Source: Archangium primigenium (GTDB lineage Bacteria > Myxococcota > Myxococcia > Myxococcales > Myxococcaceae). From it: a stretch of DNA of 64,000 nt. Positions 9,050 through 20,068 of this stretch are shown piece by piece. The stretch is taken from assembly GCF_016904885.1 (NCBI RefSeq), contig NZ_JADWYI010000001.1, positions 2,232,001 through 2,296,000 of the forward strand, read 5' to 3'. Numbering within the stretch: position 1 is the stretch's first letter; every line of letters starts with the position of its first letter. Below the pieces are notes generated by a model. The model searched no databases. It saw nothing but the letters and a program-made list of their open reading frames with translations, and had not been told where the DNA came from. Made by a program: the position numbers and the translations under genes.

Positions 9050-10306
9050 GTGGCGAAACCGGTGGTCATCGTGGTGGGCGCGGGGCTGGCGGGGCTCACG
9101 TGTGCGCGGATGCTACAGCGGGCCAAGGTGACGGTCCGGGTGCTGGAGGCGAGCGACGGGGTCGGCGGTCGGGTGCGCACGGACGTCGTGGAGGGCTTCC
9201 GGCTGGACCGGGGCTTCCAGGTGCTGCTCACCGCCTACCCGGAGCCCCCGCGGTGGCTGGACTACGGGGCGCTCGACCTCCAGCGCTTCTTTCCCGGGGC
9301 GCGCGTGCGGCGCGGAGGCCGCTTCCATCAACTGGCGGATCCGCTGCGCCGGCCCCTGCACGCCGCCCGGAGCGTCTTCACGCCCGTGGGCTCGCTCGCC
9401 GACAAGCTGCACGTGCTGGACGTGTGGAAACAGGCGCACGCGGGAGAGGTGGAGGACGTGTTCCTGCGCCCGCAGAAGACGTCGCGCGCGTACCTGCGGG
9501 ACGTGGGCTTCTCCGACGCCATGGTGGAGGCCTTCTTCCAGCCCTTCTTCGGGGGCATCTTCCTGGAGAAGGAGCTGCGCACCTCCAGTCGGATGCTGGA
9601 GTTCGTCTTCCGGATGTTCTCCTCGGGGGCCACGGCGGTGCCCGCGCGCGGCATGGGGGAGTTGACCGCGCAGCTCGCCGGGAAGCTGCCCCAGGGCGGC
9701 CTGCACCTGAACACCCCGGTGGAGGAGGTGTTCGGCCACCGGGTGCGGCTGGTGTCGGGGGCGCGCGAGGAGGCGGACGCGGTGGTGGTGGCCACGGACG
9801 GGCGCGCGGCGGAGGACTTGCTGCCGGGACTGCCCCCCCGGCCGACGACGGGGGTGACGGGCCTGTACTTCGCCGCGCCCGAGCCGCCCGTGCGCGGCCC
9901 CCACCTGGTGCTCAACGGCGAGGGCCACGGGCCGGTGAACAACCTGGCGGTGATGAGCGAGGTGTCACCCGAGTACGCGCCCGCGGGCCAGGCCCTGGTG
10001 TCGGTGTCGGTGCTGGAGACGGGGCAGGAGGCGGGGGCGCTGGAGGCGCGCGTGCGGGAGCAGCTCACCGAGTGGTTCGGCGCGGGCGTGGCGGGGTGGC
10101 GGCTCTTGCGCACGTACGCGCTTCCCCGGGCCCTGCCCCTGCAGACGCCCGAGGCGTTCGAGGAGCCGCACCGGCGGGTGCGCCTGTCCCCGGGCCTGTA
10201 CGCGTGCGGGGACTATCGGGAGAACGGCTCCATCGACGGGGCCATGGTCTCGGGCCGGCGGGCCGCCGAGGCCCTGCTGAGCGACCTGGAGCTGCCCCTG
10301 CCATGA
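9050..10306 (+). CDS. FAD-dependent amine oxidase/desaturase-like oxidoreductase
   Basis: 418 aa, GTG start with GGGAGGGAG 6-8 nt upstream. The N-terminus has a Rossmann dinucleotide motif (VIVVGAGLAGLTCA) and the GGRVRT motif of the flavin amine oxidase/phytoene desaturase/protoporphyrinogen oxidase group. VVVATDG lies mid-protein. Near the C-terminus, YACGDYRENGSIDGAMVSGRRAA is the second FAD-binding signature. No transmembrane segment or signal peptide is evident. The substrate is not predictable from sequence. The stop overlaps the start of the CPBP protease gene, so the two are co-translated. Confidence 0.85.
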   Translation: MAKPVVIVVGAGLAGLTCARMLQRAKVTVRVLEASDGVGGRVRTDVVEGFRLDRGFQVLLTAYPEPPRWLDYGALDLQRFFPGARVRRGGRFHQLADPLRRPLHAARSVFTPVGSLADKLHVLDVWKQAHAGEVEDVFLRPQKTSRAYLRDVGFSDAMVEAFFQPFFGGIFLEKELRTSSRMLEFVFRMFSSGATAVPARGMGELTAQLAGKLPQGGLHLNTPVEEVFGHRVRLVSGAREEADAVVVATDGRAAEDLLPGLPPRPTTGVTGLYFAAPEPPVRGPHLVLNGEGHGPVNNLAVMSEVSPEYAPAGQALVSVSVLETGQEAGALEARVREQLTEWFGAGVAGWRLLRTYALPRALPLQTPEAFEEPHRRVRLSPGLYACGDYRENGSIDGAMVSGRRAAEALLSDLELPLP

Positions 10307-10938
10307 CGGACACGCGGGAGGACCGGCGGCTGGGGTGGCTCGTGGCCTCGGGGCTGGCGGTGCTCGGGTGGACGGCGCTCGTGCGCTGGAATCCGCCGCA
10401 CTTCTACGCCTGGGCCTCGCTCACGTGTGGCGTGCTGGCGGGGCTGTCGCTCCTGGCGCTCGGCCAGCGCACGGGCCGGGCGCTGCTCACGCCGCGGGGC
10501 GAGGACGTGCTCTGGGGCGTGACGTTCGCGGGCGTGCTGTACGTGGGCTCGCGCGTCGTGCTGTGGGCGCTGTGCGGAGGCCTCACGCGGGTGGCGTGCG
10601 AGCCCTTGCGGGACATCTACGCGGGCTTTGGCCGGAGCGGCTGGGGGGCGGCGGTGGCGTTGGTGTTCGTGCTCACGCCCGCCGAGGAGCTGTTCTGGCG
10701 GGGCGTGGTGCAGGGGGCGCTCAGGCCGAGGCTCGGGAGCCGGGGCGCGGTGGTTGTGGCCGCGGTGCTGTCGAGCCTCGTGCTGCTGTTCTTCCAGGAG
10801 CCGCTGTTGGCGCTCGCGGCCCTGCCCACGTCGCTCGCGTGGGGCCTGCTCGCCGAGTGGCGCAAGAGCCTGGTGGCCTCCTGGGTGAGCCACGCGTTGT
10901 GGGACGTGTTGATCATCGTCCTGCTGCCGGTGGGCTGA
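10303..10938 (+). CDS. CPBP family intramembrane metalloprotease
   Basis: 211 aa with about six hydrophobic helices. Motif 1 is EE(128-129)LFWRG, with Arg133. Motif 2 (FF near 163-164) is present but lacks the usual His after it. Motif 3 is SHALWD with H197 and D201. These match the CPBP/Abi (type II CAAX protease-like) family of membrane glutamic or metallo-proteases. The ATG overlaps the stop of the FAD oxidoreductase (ATGA), so the two probably share a transcript. Substrate unknown. Confidence 0.8.
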   Translation: MTDTREDRRLGWLVASGLAVLGWTALVRWNPPHFYAWASLTCGVLAGLSLLALGQRTGRALLTPRGEDVLWGVTFAGVLYVGSRVVLWALCGGLTRVACEPLRDIYAGFGRSGWGAAVALVFVLTPAEELFWRGVVQGALRPRLGSRGAVVVAAVLSSLVLLFFQEPLLALAALPTSLAWGLLAEWRKSLVASWVSHALWDVLIIVLLPVG

Positions 10939-10939
10939 G

Positions 10940-11626
10940 CTACCCCGAGGGCAGGGGCGCGGGTCCGAGGTGGGAGGGATCCCACACGAACTGCTCGGAG
11001 GGGGTGAAGCGCATGTTGGTGAAGCCGTGCTGCTCGGCGAAGTCCTTGAATCGCTCGGTGACGAGGAGAGTGCCCGGCATGCCTCGGGGCCGGAAGATGT
11101 CCTCACCGCTCCAGGTGCCCGGCTCCAGGACGATGCCGTGCACGGCCTGGATGTTGGTCGAGCGGCACTCCTGGCACGTGATGGGACGCGCGATGCGCGC
11201 CCGATTGAGCACCAGGTCCACCGCCGCTCGGCCATAGGCGGTCGAGACGACCACGTAGTGGGGCACGGTGTCGGGACGGCGAGCGCCCTTCTTCATCGGG
11301 CGTACCCGGACGACCTCGACCGGATGAAAGCCTTCCAGTCCCGTGAGGTGCTCCGCGCGCCACGCCTCCGCGAAGCGCTCGGAGACGAGGGGGTGATAGG
11401 GCGACTTCTTGATGAAGTCCCCGAGTTCCTCCCCGTGCAATTCGAGTTTGACCCGGTAGGGCGGCATCCACCTCAGCAACCCAACGAACACACCGCAGCA
11501 TGGGCAGCGGGGCGCATCCGCGCGGTTGATGGGCTCAATGGTGTCGACGTCGACATCATAACGAGACCCAAGCGGGCTTTCCTCGAAGACGAAGAACCGT
11601 GGGTTCTTGGCGGATTCAGAACCCAT
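10940..11626 (-). CDS. Double-CXXC(G) immunity protein, copy 1 (SitI6-like)
   Basis: 228 aa, cytoplasmic, no signal peptide. Two Cys pairs, C41-C44 (CPCCG) and C151-C154 (CQEC), are spaced as in the Myxococcus double-CXXCG paralogue family (TIGR02264), whose members include SitI immunity proteins; they probably bind one zinc. The C-terminal half ([36 protein letters not shown]) is strongly conserved among the three copies. It overlaps the end of the lipoprotein toxin gene by 11 bp, a usual toxin-immunity layout. Immunity to the adjacent toxin is inferred from family and context. Confidence 0.8.
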   Translation of the reverse strand: MGSESAKNPRFFVFEESPLGSRYDVDVDTIEPINRADAPRCPCCGVFVGLLRWMPPYRVKLELHGEELGDFIKKSPYHPLVSERFAEAWRAEHLTGLEGFHPVEVVRVRPMKKGARRPDTVPHYVVVSTAYGRAAVDLVLNRARIARPITCQECRSTNIQAVHGIVLEPGTWSGEDIFRPRGMPGTLLVTERFKDFAEQHGFTNMRFTPSEQFVWDPSHLGPAPLPSG

Positions 11627-12173
11627 GAGGGAACCTCGCCTGCATCGCGGGGCGACTGTAGATCTCTCGCAGTTTGTTCATGAAGTCCTGGGGAGTTGCT
11701 CCAGGTGTTTCATCGAGCCACCGGATGACTTCCCTGTCCACGGCGCGGTGCCACTGCTGGTAGCCGCAGTGTGATTGCTCGTCCTTGGCTCGGGTTACGA
11801 AGCGGGGGTCTCGAGGTTTGTAGAGTCCCTTGAGCGTGGCGTGGTCCTCCAACGCCTTGGCAATGGGCCGGGAGATGAGGTGATGCTCCTGTCCCTTGCA
11901 AGGGGGCTCGGGGGAACCCAGGGCCTCGGACAAGGACTCCGCCACGGCCTGGAGTCGCTGCTTCTTCTTGTCGTCGCCTTCGCCTTCCATCAACGCGGCC
12001 TGCTCCAAGGCCGCCTCGACCTGGTCCAGCACCTGGGCGGCCTTGCGCGTGTCCTCACCCACGAGCGTGACGCAGGCGCTCACCATGCCCGCCTTGCAAC
12101 CGCACACCAGCGTGGTCTCGCCGGGCGTGCAGGCGATTTGTGTCAGGAGGGTCAGAAGAAGACTGGCGAGCAT
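11616..12173 (-). CDS. SitA-like polymorphic toxin lipoprotein, copy 1
   Basis: 185 aa. A 14-residue hydrophobic leader ends in a lipobox (LLTQIAC, Cys15), so it is predicted to be a lipoprotein. A Cys-containing segment (VCGCKAGMVSACV) and a helical linker lead to a C-terminal domain starting KGQEHHLISRPIAKAL and containing SHCGYQQWH. The His-His pair and later His/Gln-rich motif suggest an HNH/EndoVII-superfamily nuclease. In Myxococcus, SitA lipoproteins pass between TraA-matched cells by outer membrane exchange and kill siblings lacking the partner immunity protein. Exact SitA subfamily (5 or 6) is uncertain. The leader lacks the usual N-terminal Lys/Arg. Confidence 0.78.
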   Translation of the reverse strand: MLASLLLTLLTQIACTPGETTLVCGCKAGMVSACVTLVGEDTRKAAQVLDQVEAALEQAALMEGEGDDKKKQRLQAVAESLSEALGSPEPPCKGQEHHLISRPIAKALEDHATLKGLYKPRDPRFVTRAKDEQSHCGYQQWHRAVDREVIRWLDETPGATPQDFMNKLREIYSRPAMQARFPHGF

Positions 12174-12195
12174 GTGACGGGTCCGGAAGGCGGTT

Positions 12196-12882
12196 TCACG
12201 ACGAGGGGAGGGGCGCGGGTCCGAGATTGGAGGGATCCCACACGAACTGCTCGGAGGGGGTGAAGCGCATGTTGGTGAAGCCGTGCCGCTCGGCGAAGAC
12301 CTTGAAGCGCTCGGTCACGAGGAGTTCGCCCTGCATGCCACGAGGCCGGAAGATGTCCTCTCCGCTCCAGGTGCCCGGCTCCAGGACGATGCCGTGGACG
12401 GCGTCGATGCCCGTGGAGCGGCACTCCGGACAGGTGGGCGGCGCGGAGATGCGCGCGCGGTTGAGCACCGGATCCGCCAGGGCACGGCCAAAGCAAGGGG
12501 AGACGACGTAATAACGGGGCACCGCTAGCGGCGTGAGTGAGCGCTTCCGCATGCGACGCACGCGGATGATCTCCACGGAGTGGAAGCCGTCCAAGCCGGT
12601 GAGTGCCTCCGCACGGAAGGCCTCGGCGAATCGCTCGGAGACGAGCCAGTCGTATCCTGGGCAGCTGATGAAGTCGGCGAGTTCCTCTCCGTGCAACTCC
12701 AACTCCGCTCGATGGGGAGGAAGCCAGGGCAGCATCCCGATGAAGTCGCCACACCGTGGACAGCGAGGGGCCTCGCCCAGGTTGTCGGGCTCGGATGGAT
12801 CAACGTCCGCATCGTATCGAGATCGGGTTCCCTCCGATTCCAGGACAAAGAAACGTGGGTCGCTAGAGGCCTTGAACACCAT
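12196..12882 (-). CDS. Double-CXXC(G) immunity protein, copy 2 (SitI6-like)
   Basis: 228 aa, same length and Cys positions as the other copies: C41-C44 (CPRCG) and C151-C154 (CPEC). Residues 13-35 and 70-150 differ most from copies 1 and 3, the likely specificity-determining part, while the last 60 residues are nearly invariant. Its start overlaps the upstream toxin gene by 20 bp, longer than the 11 bp of the other two units. The stop lies 22 bp before the start of toxin copy 1. Confidence 0.8.
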   Translation of the reverse strand: MVFKASSDPRFFVLESEGTRSRYDADVDPSEPDNLGEAPRCPRCGDFIGMLPWLPPHRAELELHGEELADFISCPGYDWLVSERFAEAFRAEALTGLDGFHSVEIIRVRRMRKRSLTPLAVPRYYVVSPCFGRALADPVLNRARISAPPTCPECRSTGIDAVHGIVLEPGTWSGEDIFRPRGMQGELLVTERFKVFAERHGFTNMRFTPSEQFVWDPSNLGPAPLPSS

Positions 12883-13429
12883 CGGGAAACCTCGCCTTCA
12901 TCTCGGGACGGCTGTAGATGTCACGTAACTTGTTCAAGAATGTCTGGGGCGTGGCCTTGGCTGTCCTCAAGAGCCATTGGATGACCTCCTTGTCCACGTC
13001 GCGGTGCCATTGCTGATAGCCGCAATGTGATTGCTCGTCCTTGGCTCGGGCGACGAAGCGCGGATCCCGAGGTGTGAAGAGTCCCTTGAGCGTAGAGTGC
13101 CGGGACAGGGCCTTCGCGATGGGTCGGGAGATGAGGTGGTGCTCCTGGCCCTTGCAGGGCGGCTCGGGAGAACCCAGGGCCTCGGACAAGGACTCCGCCA
13201 CGGCCTGGAGCTGCCTGGCCTTGTGCTCGTCCTCCTTGCCCTCCATCAACGCGGCCTGCTCCAAGGCCGCCTCGACCTGGTCCAGCACCTGGGCGGCCTT
13301 GCGCGTGTCCTCGCCGGCGAGCGTGACGCAGGCGCTCACCATGCCCGCCTTGCAACCGCACACCAATGTGGTCTCGCCGGGCATGCAGGCGAGTTGCGTC
13401 AGGAGGGTCAGAAGGAGACTGGCGAGCAT
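12863..13429 (-). CDS. SitA-like polymorphic toxin lipoprotein, copy 2
   Basis: 188 aa. Lipobox LLTQLAC (Cys15). The N-terminal half is almost identical to copies 1 and 3. The nuclease-like domain keeps EHHLISRPIAKAL, TPRDPRFVARAKDEQSHCGYQQWH and the terminal FPDG. It ends VQGL instead of F, because base changes at the stop site let the frame run 9 nt further into the immunity gene. Context and predicted role are as for copy 1: lipid-anchored nuclease toxin with its immunity gene immediately downstream. Confidence 0.78.
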   Translation of the reverse strand: MLASLLLTLLTQLACMPGETTLVCGCKAGMVSACVTLAGEDTRKAAQVLDQVEAALEQAALMEGKEDEHKARQLQAVAESLSEALGSPEPPCKGQEHHLISRPIAKALSRHSTLKGLFTPRDPRFVARAKDEQSHCGYQQWHRDVDKEVIQWLLRTAKATPQTFLNKLRDIYSRPEMKARFPDGVQGL

Positions 13430-13451
13430 GTGACGGGTCCGGAAGGCGGTT

Positions 13452-14688
<1,237 letters not shown>

Positions 14689-14781
14689 GGACGGCCTTCT
14701 AGACGAAGAGTGGCCGCGGCTCGACTTCCTCCCGTAAGGTCGTGGGCGCAACGTGAACCCCGCTTCCCAGGAGAGCACGCC

Positions 14782-15177
14782 ATGACCCAGCCCTCGTCCA
14801 GCAGTGCGCCGACCTTCTACCCGAGCCTGCGCTACCGGGATGCGCCCGCGGCCCTCCGGTGGCTCGCCACGGCCTTCGGCTTCGAGGAGCACCTGGTCGT
14901 CCCCGGTCCCGAGGGCACCATCGCCCACGCGGAGCTGCGCTTTGGCAATGGCATCTTCATGATGGGCAGCGTCAAGGACGACGTCTTCGGCTCCGCGGGA
15001 GGCATGGCGCCCTACGTCTACGTGGCCGACATCGACGCGCACTGCGCCCGCGCCCGCGCCGCGGGAGCCATCATCGTCCGGGAGCCGTTCAACACCGACT
15101 ACGGCTCCCGGGATTACGCGGCGCGCGATCCCGAGGGCCATGTCTGGAGCTTCGGGACCTACCGGCCCGCGCCCTGA
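14782..15177 (+). CDS. VOC/glyoxalase-fold protein
   Basis: 131 aa, starting at an ATG with GGAG 9 nt upstream. It shows the pattern of stand-alone VOC superfamily proteins: a PSLRYRDAPAALRWLATAFGF first module, AHAELRFGNG with MMGS, and a second module ending YAARDPEGHVWSFGTY. The D-P-E-G-H-W element holds the usual metal-ligand Glu region. Related proteins include glyoxalases, bleomycin-binding proteins and uncharacterised YnfO/PhnB-like proteins; substrate not predictable. It is divergent from the toxin array. Confidence 0.85.
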   Translation: MTQPSSSSAPTFYPSLRYRDAPAALRWLATAFGFEEHLVVPGPEGTIAHAELRFGNGIFMMGSVKDDVFGSAGGMAPYVYVADIDAHCARARAAGAIIVREPFNTDYGSRDYAARDPEGHVWSFGTYRPAP

Positions 15178-15222
15178 GGCCTTTGCTGTCCCGCGCGCCC
15201 GGGCGGGGGTAAAAGGGCGGGC

Positions 15223-16941
15223 ATGAACCGCACCTTCCTCTCCCTCGCCGCCGCGGCGGTGCTCGGCTCGAGCGCCGCGGGCGCCGCCGAGCCCTCCGCT
15301 CCCACGGCCCTTCCGGGCGCCGCCGAGCTCAAGCGCATGACGGCGCGCTTCGCTCCCGTCGACATCACCGGGGACGTGTCCAAGCTGCCCGACAACGAGC
15401 GCCGGGCGCTCACGAAGATCCTCCAGGCCGCGCGCATCATGGACGCGCTGTTCCTGCGTCAGGCCTGGGCGGGCAACGAGACGCTGCTGCTCGACCTCGT
15501 GCGCGACACCTCGCCCCTGGGCAAGGAGCGGCTGCACGCGTTCCTGCTCAACAAGGGCCCCTGGTCGCGCCTGGACCACAACGCGCCCTTCATCCCCGGC
15601 GTGCCCGCCAAGCCCCCCGAGGGCCACTTCTATCCGGCGGGCGCCACGCAGGCGGACGTGGAGGCCTGGGTGAAGTCCCTGCCCGAGGCCCAGCAGAAGG
15701 AGGCCACGGGCTTCTTCTCCACGCTGCGCCGGGGGCCGGACGGCAAGTTCCGCGCGGTGCCCTACAGTGTCGAGTACCAGGGGGAGCTCGCCCAGGCGGC
15801 CCACCTGCTCATCGAGGCCGCGGAGCTCACCGGCCAGCCCACGCTGCGCGCCTTCCTCACCCGGCGCGCGGACGCCTTTCTGAGCAACGACTACTACCCG
15901 AGCGAAGTGGCGTGGATGGAGCTGGACGCGAGCATCGAGCCCACGCTCGGGCCCTACGAGGTCTACGAGGACGAGTGGTTCAACTACAAGGCCGCCTTCG
16001 AGGCCTTCATCGCCCTGCGGGACGACGCCGAGACGGCCAAGCTGTCCAAGTTCAGCGGGGAGCTGCAGGGCCTGGAGGACGCGCTGCCCATCGATCCCAA
16101 GCTGCGCAACCCCAAGCTCGGCGCGCTCGCGCCCATCCGGGTCGTCAACAGCCTGTACTCCTCGGGTGACGGCAACCGGGGCGTGCAGACGGCGGCGTAC
16201 AACCTGCCCAATGACGAGCGCGTGGCGGCCGAGAAGGGCACCAAGCGCGTGATGCTCAAGAACATCCAGGAGGCGAAGTTCCAGCGCGTGCTCCTGCCCA
16301 TCGCCCAGGTGGCGCTCGAGGCGAAGGACAGGAAGGACGTGTCCTTCGACGCGTTCTTCACCCACATCCTCATGCACGAGCTGATGCACGGCCTGGGGCC
16401 CCACACCATCACCGTGGAGGGCAAGCAGACCACGGTGCGTCAGGCGCTCCAGGCGTCCTCGAGCGCCATCGAGGAGGCCAAGGCGGACATCTCCGGCCTG
16501 TGGGCCCTGCAGACGCTCGTGGACAAGGGCGTCATCGGCAAGGAGCTCGAGCGCACCATGTACACGACGTTCCTGGCGTCCGCGTTCCGCTCCATCCGCT
16601 TCGGCATCAACGAGGCGCACGGCAAGGGCGTGGCGCTGCAGCTCAACCACTTCCTGGACACCGGCGCGGTGGTGGTGGCCAAGGACGGCACCTTCGCCGT
16701 GGTGCCCGCCAAGGTGCGCGAGTCCGTCACCGTGTTGACCCGGCAGCTCATGGAACTGCAGGCCCGGGGCGATCGCGCCGCCGCCGACGCGCTGCTCGGC
16801 AAGATGGGTGTGGTGCGCCCCGAGGTGAAGCGCATCCTCGACAAGATGGTCAACGTGCCCGTGGACATCGAGCCGCGCTACGTCACCGCCGAGCGCCTCA
16901 TGGCCGGCACCGAGGCGGCCGCCCCGGCGGGCAAGAAGTAG
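15223..16941 (+). CDS. Secreted dipeptidyl-peptidase III-like metallopeptidase (M49)
   Basis: 572 aa with a signal peptide (MNRTFLSLAAAAVLGSSAAGAAE). HELMHGLGP begins at residue 385 and EEAKAD at 417. These correspond to the HExxxH/HExxH plus EECRAE zinc signature of M49 peptidases; here the motif is the five-residue HExxH variant, unlike the HELLGH of eukaryotic DPP III. DPP III enzymes remove dipeptides from short peptides and are usually cytosolic, so an exported form would suit extracellular or periplasmic peptide digestion in a predatory bacterium. The N-terminal ASIEPTLGPYEVYEDEWF is also typical of the family. Confidence 0.85.
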   Translation: MNRTFLSLAAAAVLGSSAAGAAEPSAPTALPGAAELKRMTARFAPVDITGDVSKLPDNERRALTKILQAARIMDALFLRQAWAGNETLLLDLVRDTSPLGKERLHAFLLNKGPWSRLDHNAPFIPGVPAKPPEGHFYPAGATQADVEAWVKSLPEAQQKEATGFFSTLRRGPDGKFRAVPYSVEYQGELAQAAHLLIEAAELTGQPTLRAFLTRRADAFLSNDYYPSEVAWMELDASIEPTLGPYEVYEDEWFNYKAAFEAFIALRDDAETAKLSKFSGELQGLEDALPIDPKLRNPKLGALAPIRVVNSLYSSGDGNRGVQTAAYNLPNDERVAAEKGTKRVMLKNIQEAKFQRVLLPIAQVALEAKDRKDVSFDAFFTHILMHELMHGLGPHTITVEGKQTTVRQALQASSSAIEEAKADISGLWALQTLVDKGVIGKELERTMYTTFLASAFRSIRFGINEAHGKGVALQLNHFLDTGAVVVAKDGTFAVVPAKVRESVTVLTRQLMELQARGDRAAADALLGKMGVVRPEVKRILDKMVNVPVDIEPRYVTAERLMAGTEAAAPAGKK

Positions 16942-17012
16942 TGTCGCCTGCCCGCTCGCCGTGTGTTTTTCCTCGTGCACGGCGAGCGAAAGGTGATGAG
17001 ACATGAGGCTGT

Positions 17013-17798
17013 ATGCGCCACCACCCGCGCCACCACCCGCATCAGGGTCCCTGGGGAGTCCTCATCGCGCTCGCCGTGCTTGGGGCGTGGCTGGGCCACC
17101 TCGTCTGGCTGCTCGCCTTCTCCGAGCTGTCGCTCGCCTCGCCGCTCGCCTGGCTGCACATGGCGGTGCAGGCCTACCTGTCCACGGGACTGTTCATCAC
17201 CGGGCATGACGCCATGCACGGCACGGTGAGCCGCCACCGGTGGCTCAACGAGGCGGTGGGCACGGCCGCGTGTTTCCTGTTCGCGGGGCTGTCCTACACG
17301 CGCCTGGTGGTCAATCACCGGGCGCACCACCTGGACCCCACGGGCCCGGACGATCCGGACTTCTCCACGCGGACGCAGGCCTTCCTGCCGTGGTTCACCA
17401 CGTTCATGGTGCGCTACATGACGTGGCCGCAGTTCCTCACCATGGCGCTCAAGTTCAACGTGCTGTGGTGGCTGGGCGTGGAGCAGTGGCGCATCTGGGC
17501 CTTCTGGGTGGCGCCCGCGGTGGCCGGCACCTTCCAGCTCTTCTACTTCGGCACCTATCGGCCGCACCGTCAGCCGCACACCCCGGACATGGCGCCCCAC
17601 CACGCGCGCTCGCTGCCGCGCAACCACCTGTGGGCCATGCTGTCCTGCTACTTCTTCGGCTATCACTGGGAGCACCACCAATCGCCCGTGACGCCGTGGT
17701 GGGCCCTGTGGCGTGACCGCGATGCGCGGGTGCGCGCGGGTGAGGTCTCGGATCGGGAGACGGCCGCCCGGCTGCCCCGCCCGGACGCCCCCTTGTAA
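17013..17798 (+). CDS. CrtW-like beta-carotene ketolase / fatty-acid-desaturase-fold membrane enzyme
   Basis: 261 aa with about four membrane helices and the di-iron histidine clusters of membrane desaturase-like enzymes: GHDAMHG (H65, H69), NHRAHH (101-106) and GYHWEHH (H218, H221, H222). The order HDxxHG, HHxxPxxxDPDF, FGTYRPHR and SCYFFGYHWEHH with PWW is closest to CrtW carotenoid ketolases, which add 4-keto groups to beta-ionone rings. A desaturase or hydroxylase cannot be excluded. The start has GAGG 6 nt upstream. No carotenoid synthesis cluster adjoins it; msrPQ follow on the same strand. Confidence 0.65.
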   Translation: MRHHPRHHPHQGPWGVLIALAVLGAWLGHLVWLLAFSELSLASPLAWLHMAVQAYLSTGLFITGHDAMHGTVSRHRWLNEAVGTAACFLFAGLSYTRLVVNHRAHHLDPTGPDDPDFSTRTQAFLPWFTTFMVRYMTWPQFLTMALKFNVLWWLGVEQWRIWAFWVAPAVAGTFQLFYFGTYRPHRQPHTPDMAPHHARSLPRNHLWAMLSCYFFGYHWEHHQSPVTPWWALWRDRDARVRAGEVSDRETAARLPRPDAPL

Positions 17799-17819
17799 CC
17801 CGATGCTTTCCCGGGCGTT

Positions 17820-18824
<1,005 letters not shown>

Positions 18825-18828
18825 CGCC

Positions 18829-19446
18829 ATGGCCTCCACTCCCTACCCGTGGCTCAAGCCCGCCGTCCTCGTGGGCGGCCTGTCGCCCCTGGCGCTCCTG
18901 CTGCTCGATCTCGCGCGGGGCACGCTCGGCGCCAACCCCATCGAGCGCGTGCTCAACCAGACGGGCCTGCTCGCGTTGATCATCCTGGTGGCGTCGCTCG
19001 CGTGCACGCCGCTCAAGGCGCTGCTGGGCTGGACGTGGCCCATGCGCCTGCGCAAGCTGCTGGGCCTCTTGGCCTTCGCCTACGCGGTGCTGCACTTCCT
19101 CGTGTACGTGGGGTTGGATCAGGGCCTGGCGGTGGGGGCGGTGCTCGCGGACATCACGAAGCGGCCCTTCATCACCGTGGGCTTCCTGGCGCTGGTGCTG
19201 CTCGTGCCCCTGGCCGTCACCAGTACGAATCGCATGGTGCGGCGCCTGGGGTTTCCCGCCTGGCAGCGGCTGCACCGGCTCGTGTACGTGGCGGCGGTGC
19301 TGGGGGTGGTGCACTTCCTCTGGCGGGTGAAGAAGGATCTGACCGAGCCGCTCGTGTACGCGTGCGTGCTGGGCCTGCTGCTCGCCCTCCGGGTGGCGGA
19401 GGCCGTGCGCAAGCGGCGCGCGCGCGCGTCGCTGCCCGCCACCTGA
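18829..19446 (+). CDS. msrQ: Heme-binding membrane subunit MsrQ
   Basis: 205 aa, about six transmembrane helices. MsrQ passes electrons from the quinone pool to MsrP. Heme-ligand histidines are visible in AVLHFLVYV and in the QRLHRLVYV...VVHFLW pair. RKLLGL and TSTNRMVRRLGF are family hallmarks. It starts 4 bp after the msrP stop, so the two genes form a normal msrPQ operon. Confidence 0.95.
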   Translation: MASTPYPWLKPAVLVGGLSPLALLLLDLARGTLGANPIERVLNQTGLLALIILVASLACTPLKALLGWTWPMRLRKLLGLLAFAYAVLHFLVYVGLDQGLAVGAVLADITKRPFITVGFLALVLLVPLAVTSTNRMVRRLGFPAWQRLHRLVYVAAVLGVVHFLWRVKKDLTEPLVYACVLGLLLALRVAEAVRKRRARASLPAT

Positions 19447-19453
19447 CGCCCGC

Positions 19454-20068
19454 TCAGGTCTTCTTGGGCGCCGGGAGGATGGTGTCCACCAGCGTCATGA
19501 GCTGGGCGCAGCTCACCGGCTTGCGCACGAAGGCGTTGATGCCCGCCTTCTGGCCCTTGTTGCGCACCTCGGCGGCGTTGGCATCACCCGTCATCATCAG
19601 GATGGGGATGCGCGACACCTTGAGATCCTTGTGCGAGCGCACCGTGGCCGCGAAATCCGCGCCGTTCATCCCGTCCATGTGGAAGTCGGTGAGGATGAGG
19701 TCCACCTGCTGCGTGTCCAGCTCCTTGAGCGCCGACTCGGCCGACTCGGCCTCGATGTACTCGAAGGAGCGCGCCATCAGGTAGATCTTCAGCAGCGTGC
19801 GGATGGAGCGGCTGTCGTCCACGAGCAGCACGCGCTGGGGCTTGATCCCGGGCTCGGGACGGGCGAAGGGCCGCGTCTCGGGCGGGTGGGCCACGGCGGT
19901 GAAGGCGCGGGCCGTCTCGGCGTTGATGCCGCCAAAGGGGCGCGCCGTCTCGCCCGGACGCGTCACCACGGGCGTGGACACGGAGGGCCGGGCGGGCTCG
20001 CTGGGAGCCGCCGGGGAACGAACTGAAGCTGTCGCCAGTGACTCGGGCACAACGGTGGCCGACTTCAT
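19454..20068 (-). CDS. Response regulator: proline-rich N-tail plus receiver domain
   Basis: 204 aa from the ATG at 20068 (GGGAGG 7 nt upstream). Residues 1-77 are low-complexity (Pro/Ala/Arg-rich) and probably disordered. Residues 79-200 form a receiver domain: VLLVDD acidic patch, phospho-acceptor D128 in LTDFHMDG, and K182 in VRKPVS. There is no output domain, so it acts as a CheY-like diffusible or scaffolded protein. Its receiver resembles the CheY-like protein at 42664 (shared LLVDDS..R..LKIYLM). It is convergent with msrQ. Confidence 0.88.
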   Translation of the reverse strand: MKSATVVPESLATASVRSPAAPSEPARPSVSTPVVTRPGETARPFGGINAETARAFTAVAHPPETRPFARPEPGIKPQRVLLVDDSRSIRTLLKIYLMARSFEYIEAESAESALKELDTQQVDLILTDFHMDGMNGADFAATVRSHKDLKVSRIPILMMTGDANAAEVRNKGQKAGINAFVRKPVSCAQLMTLVDTILPAPKKT

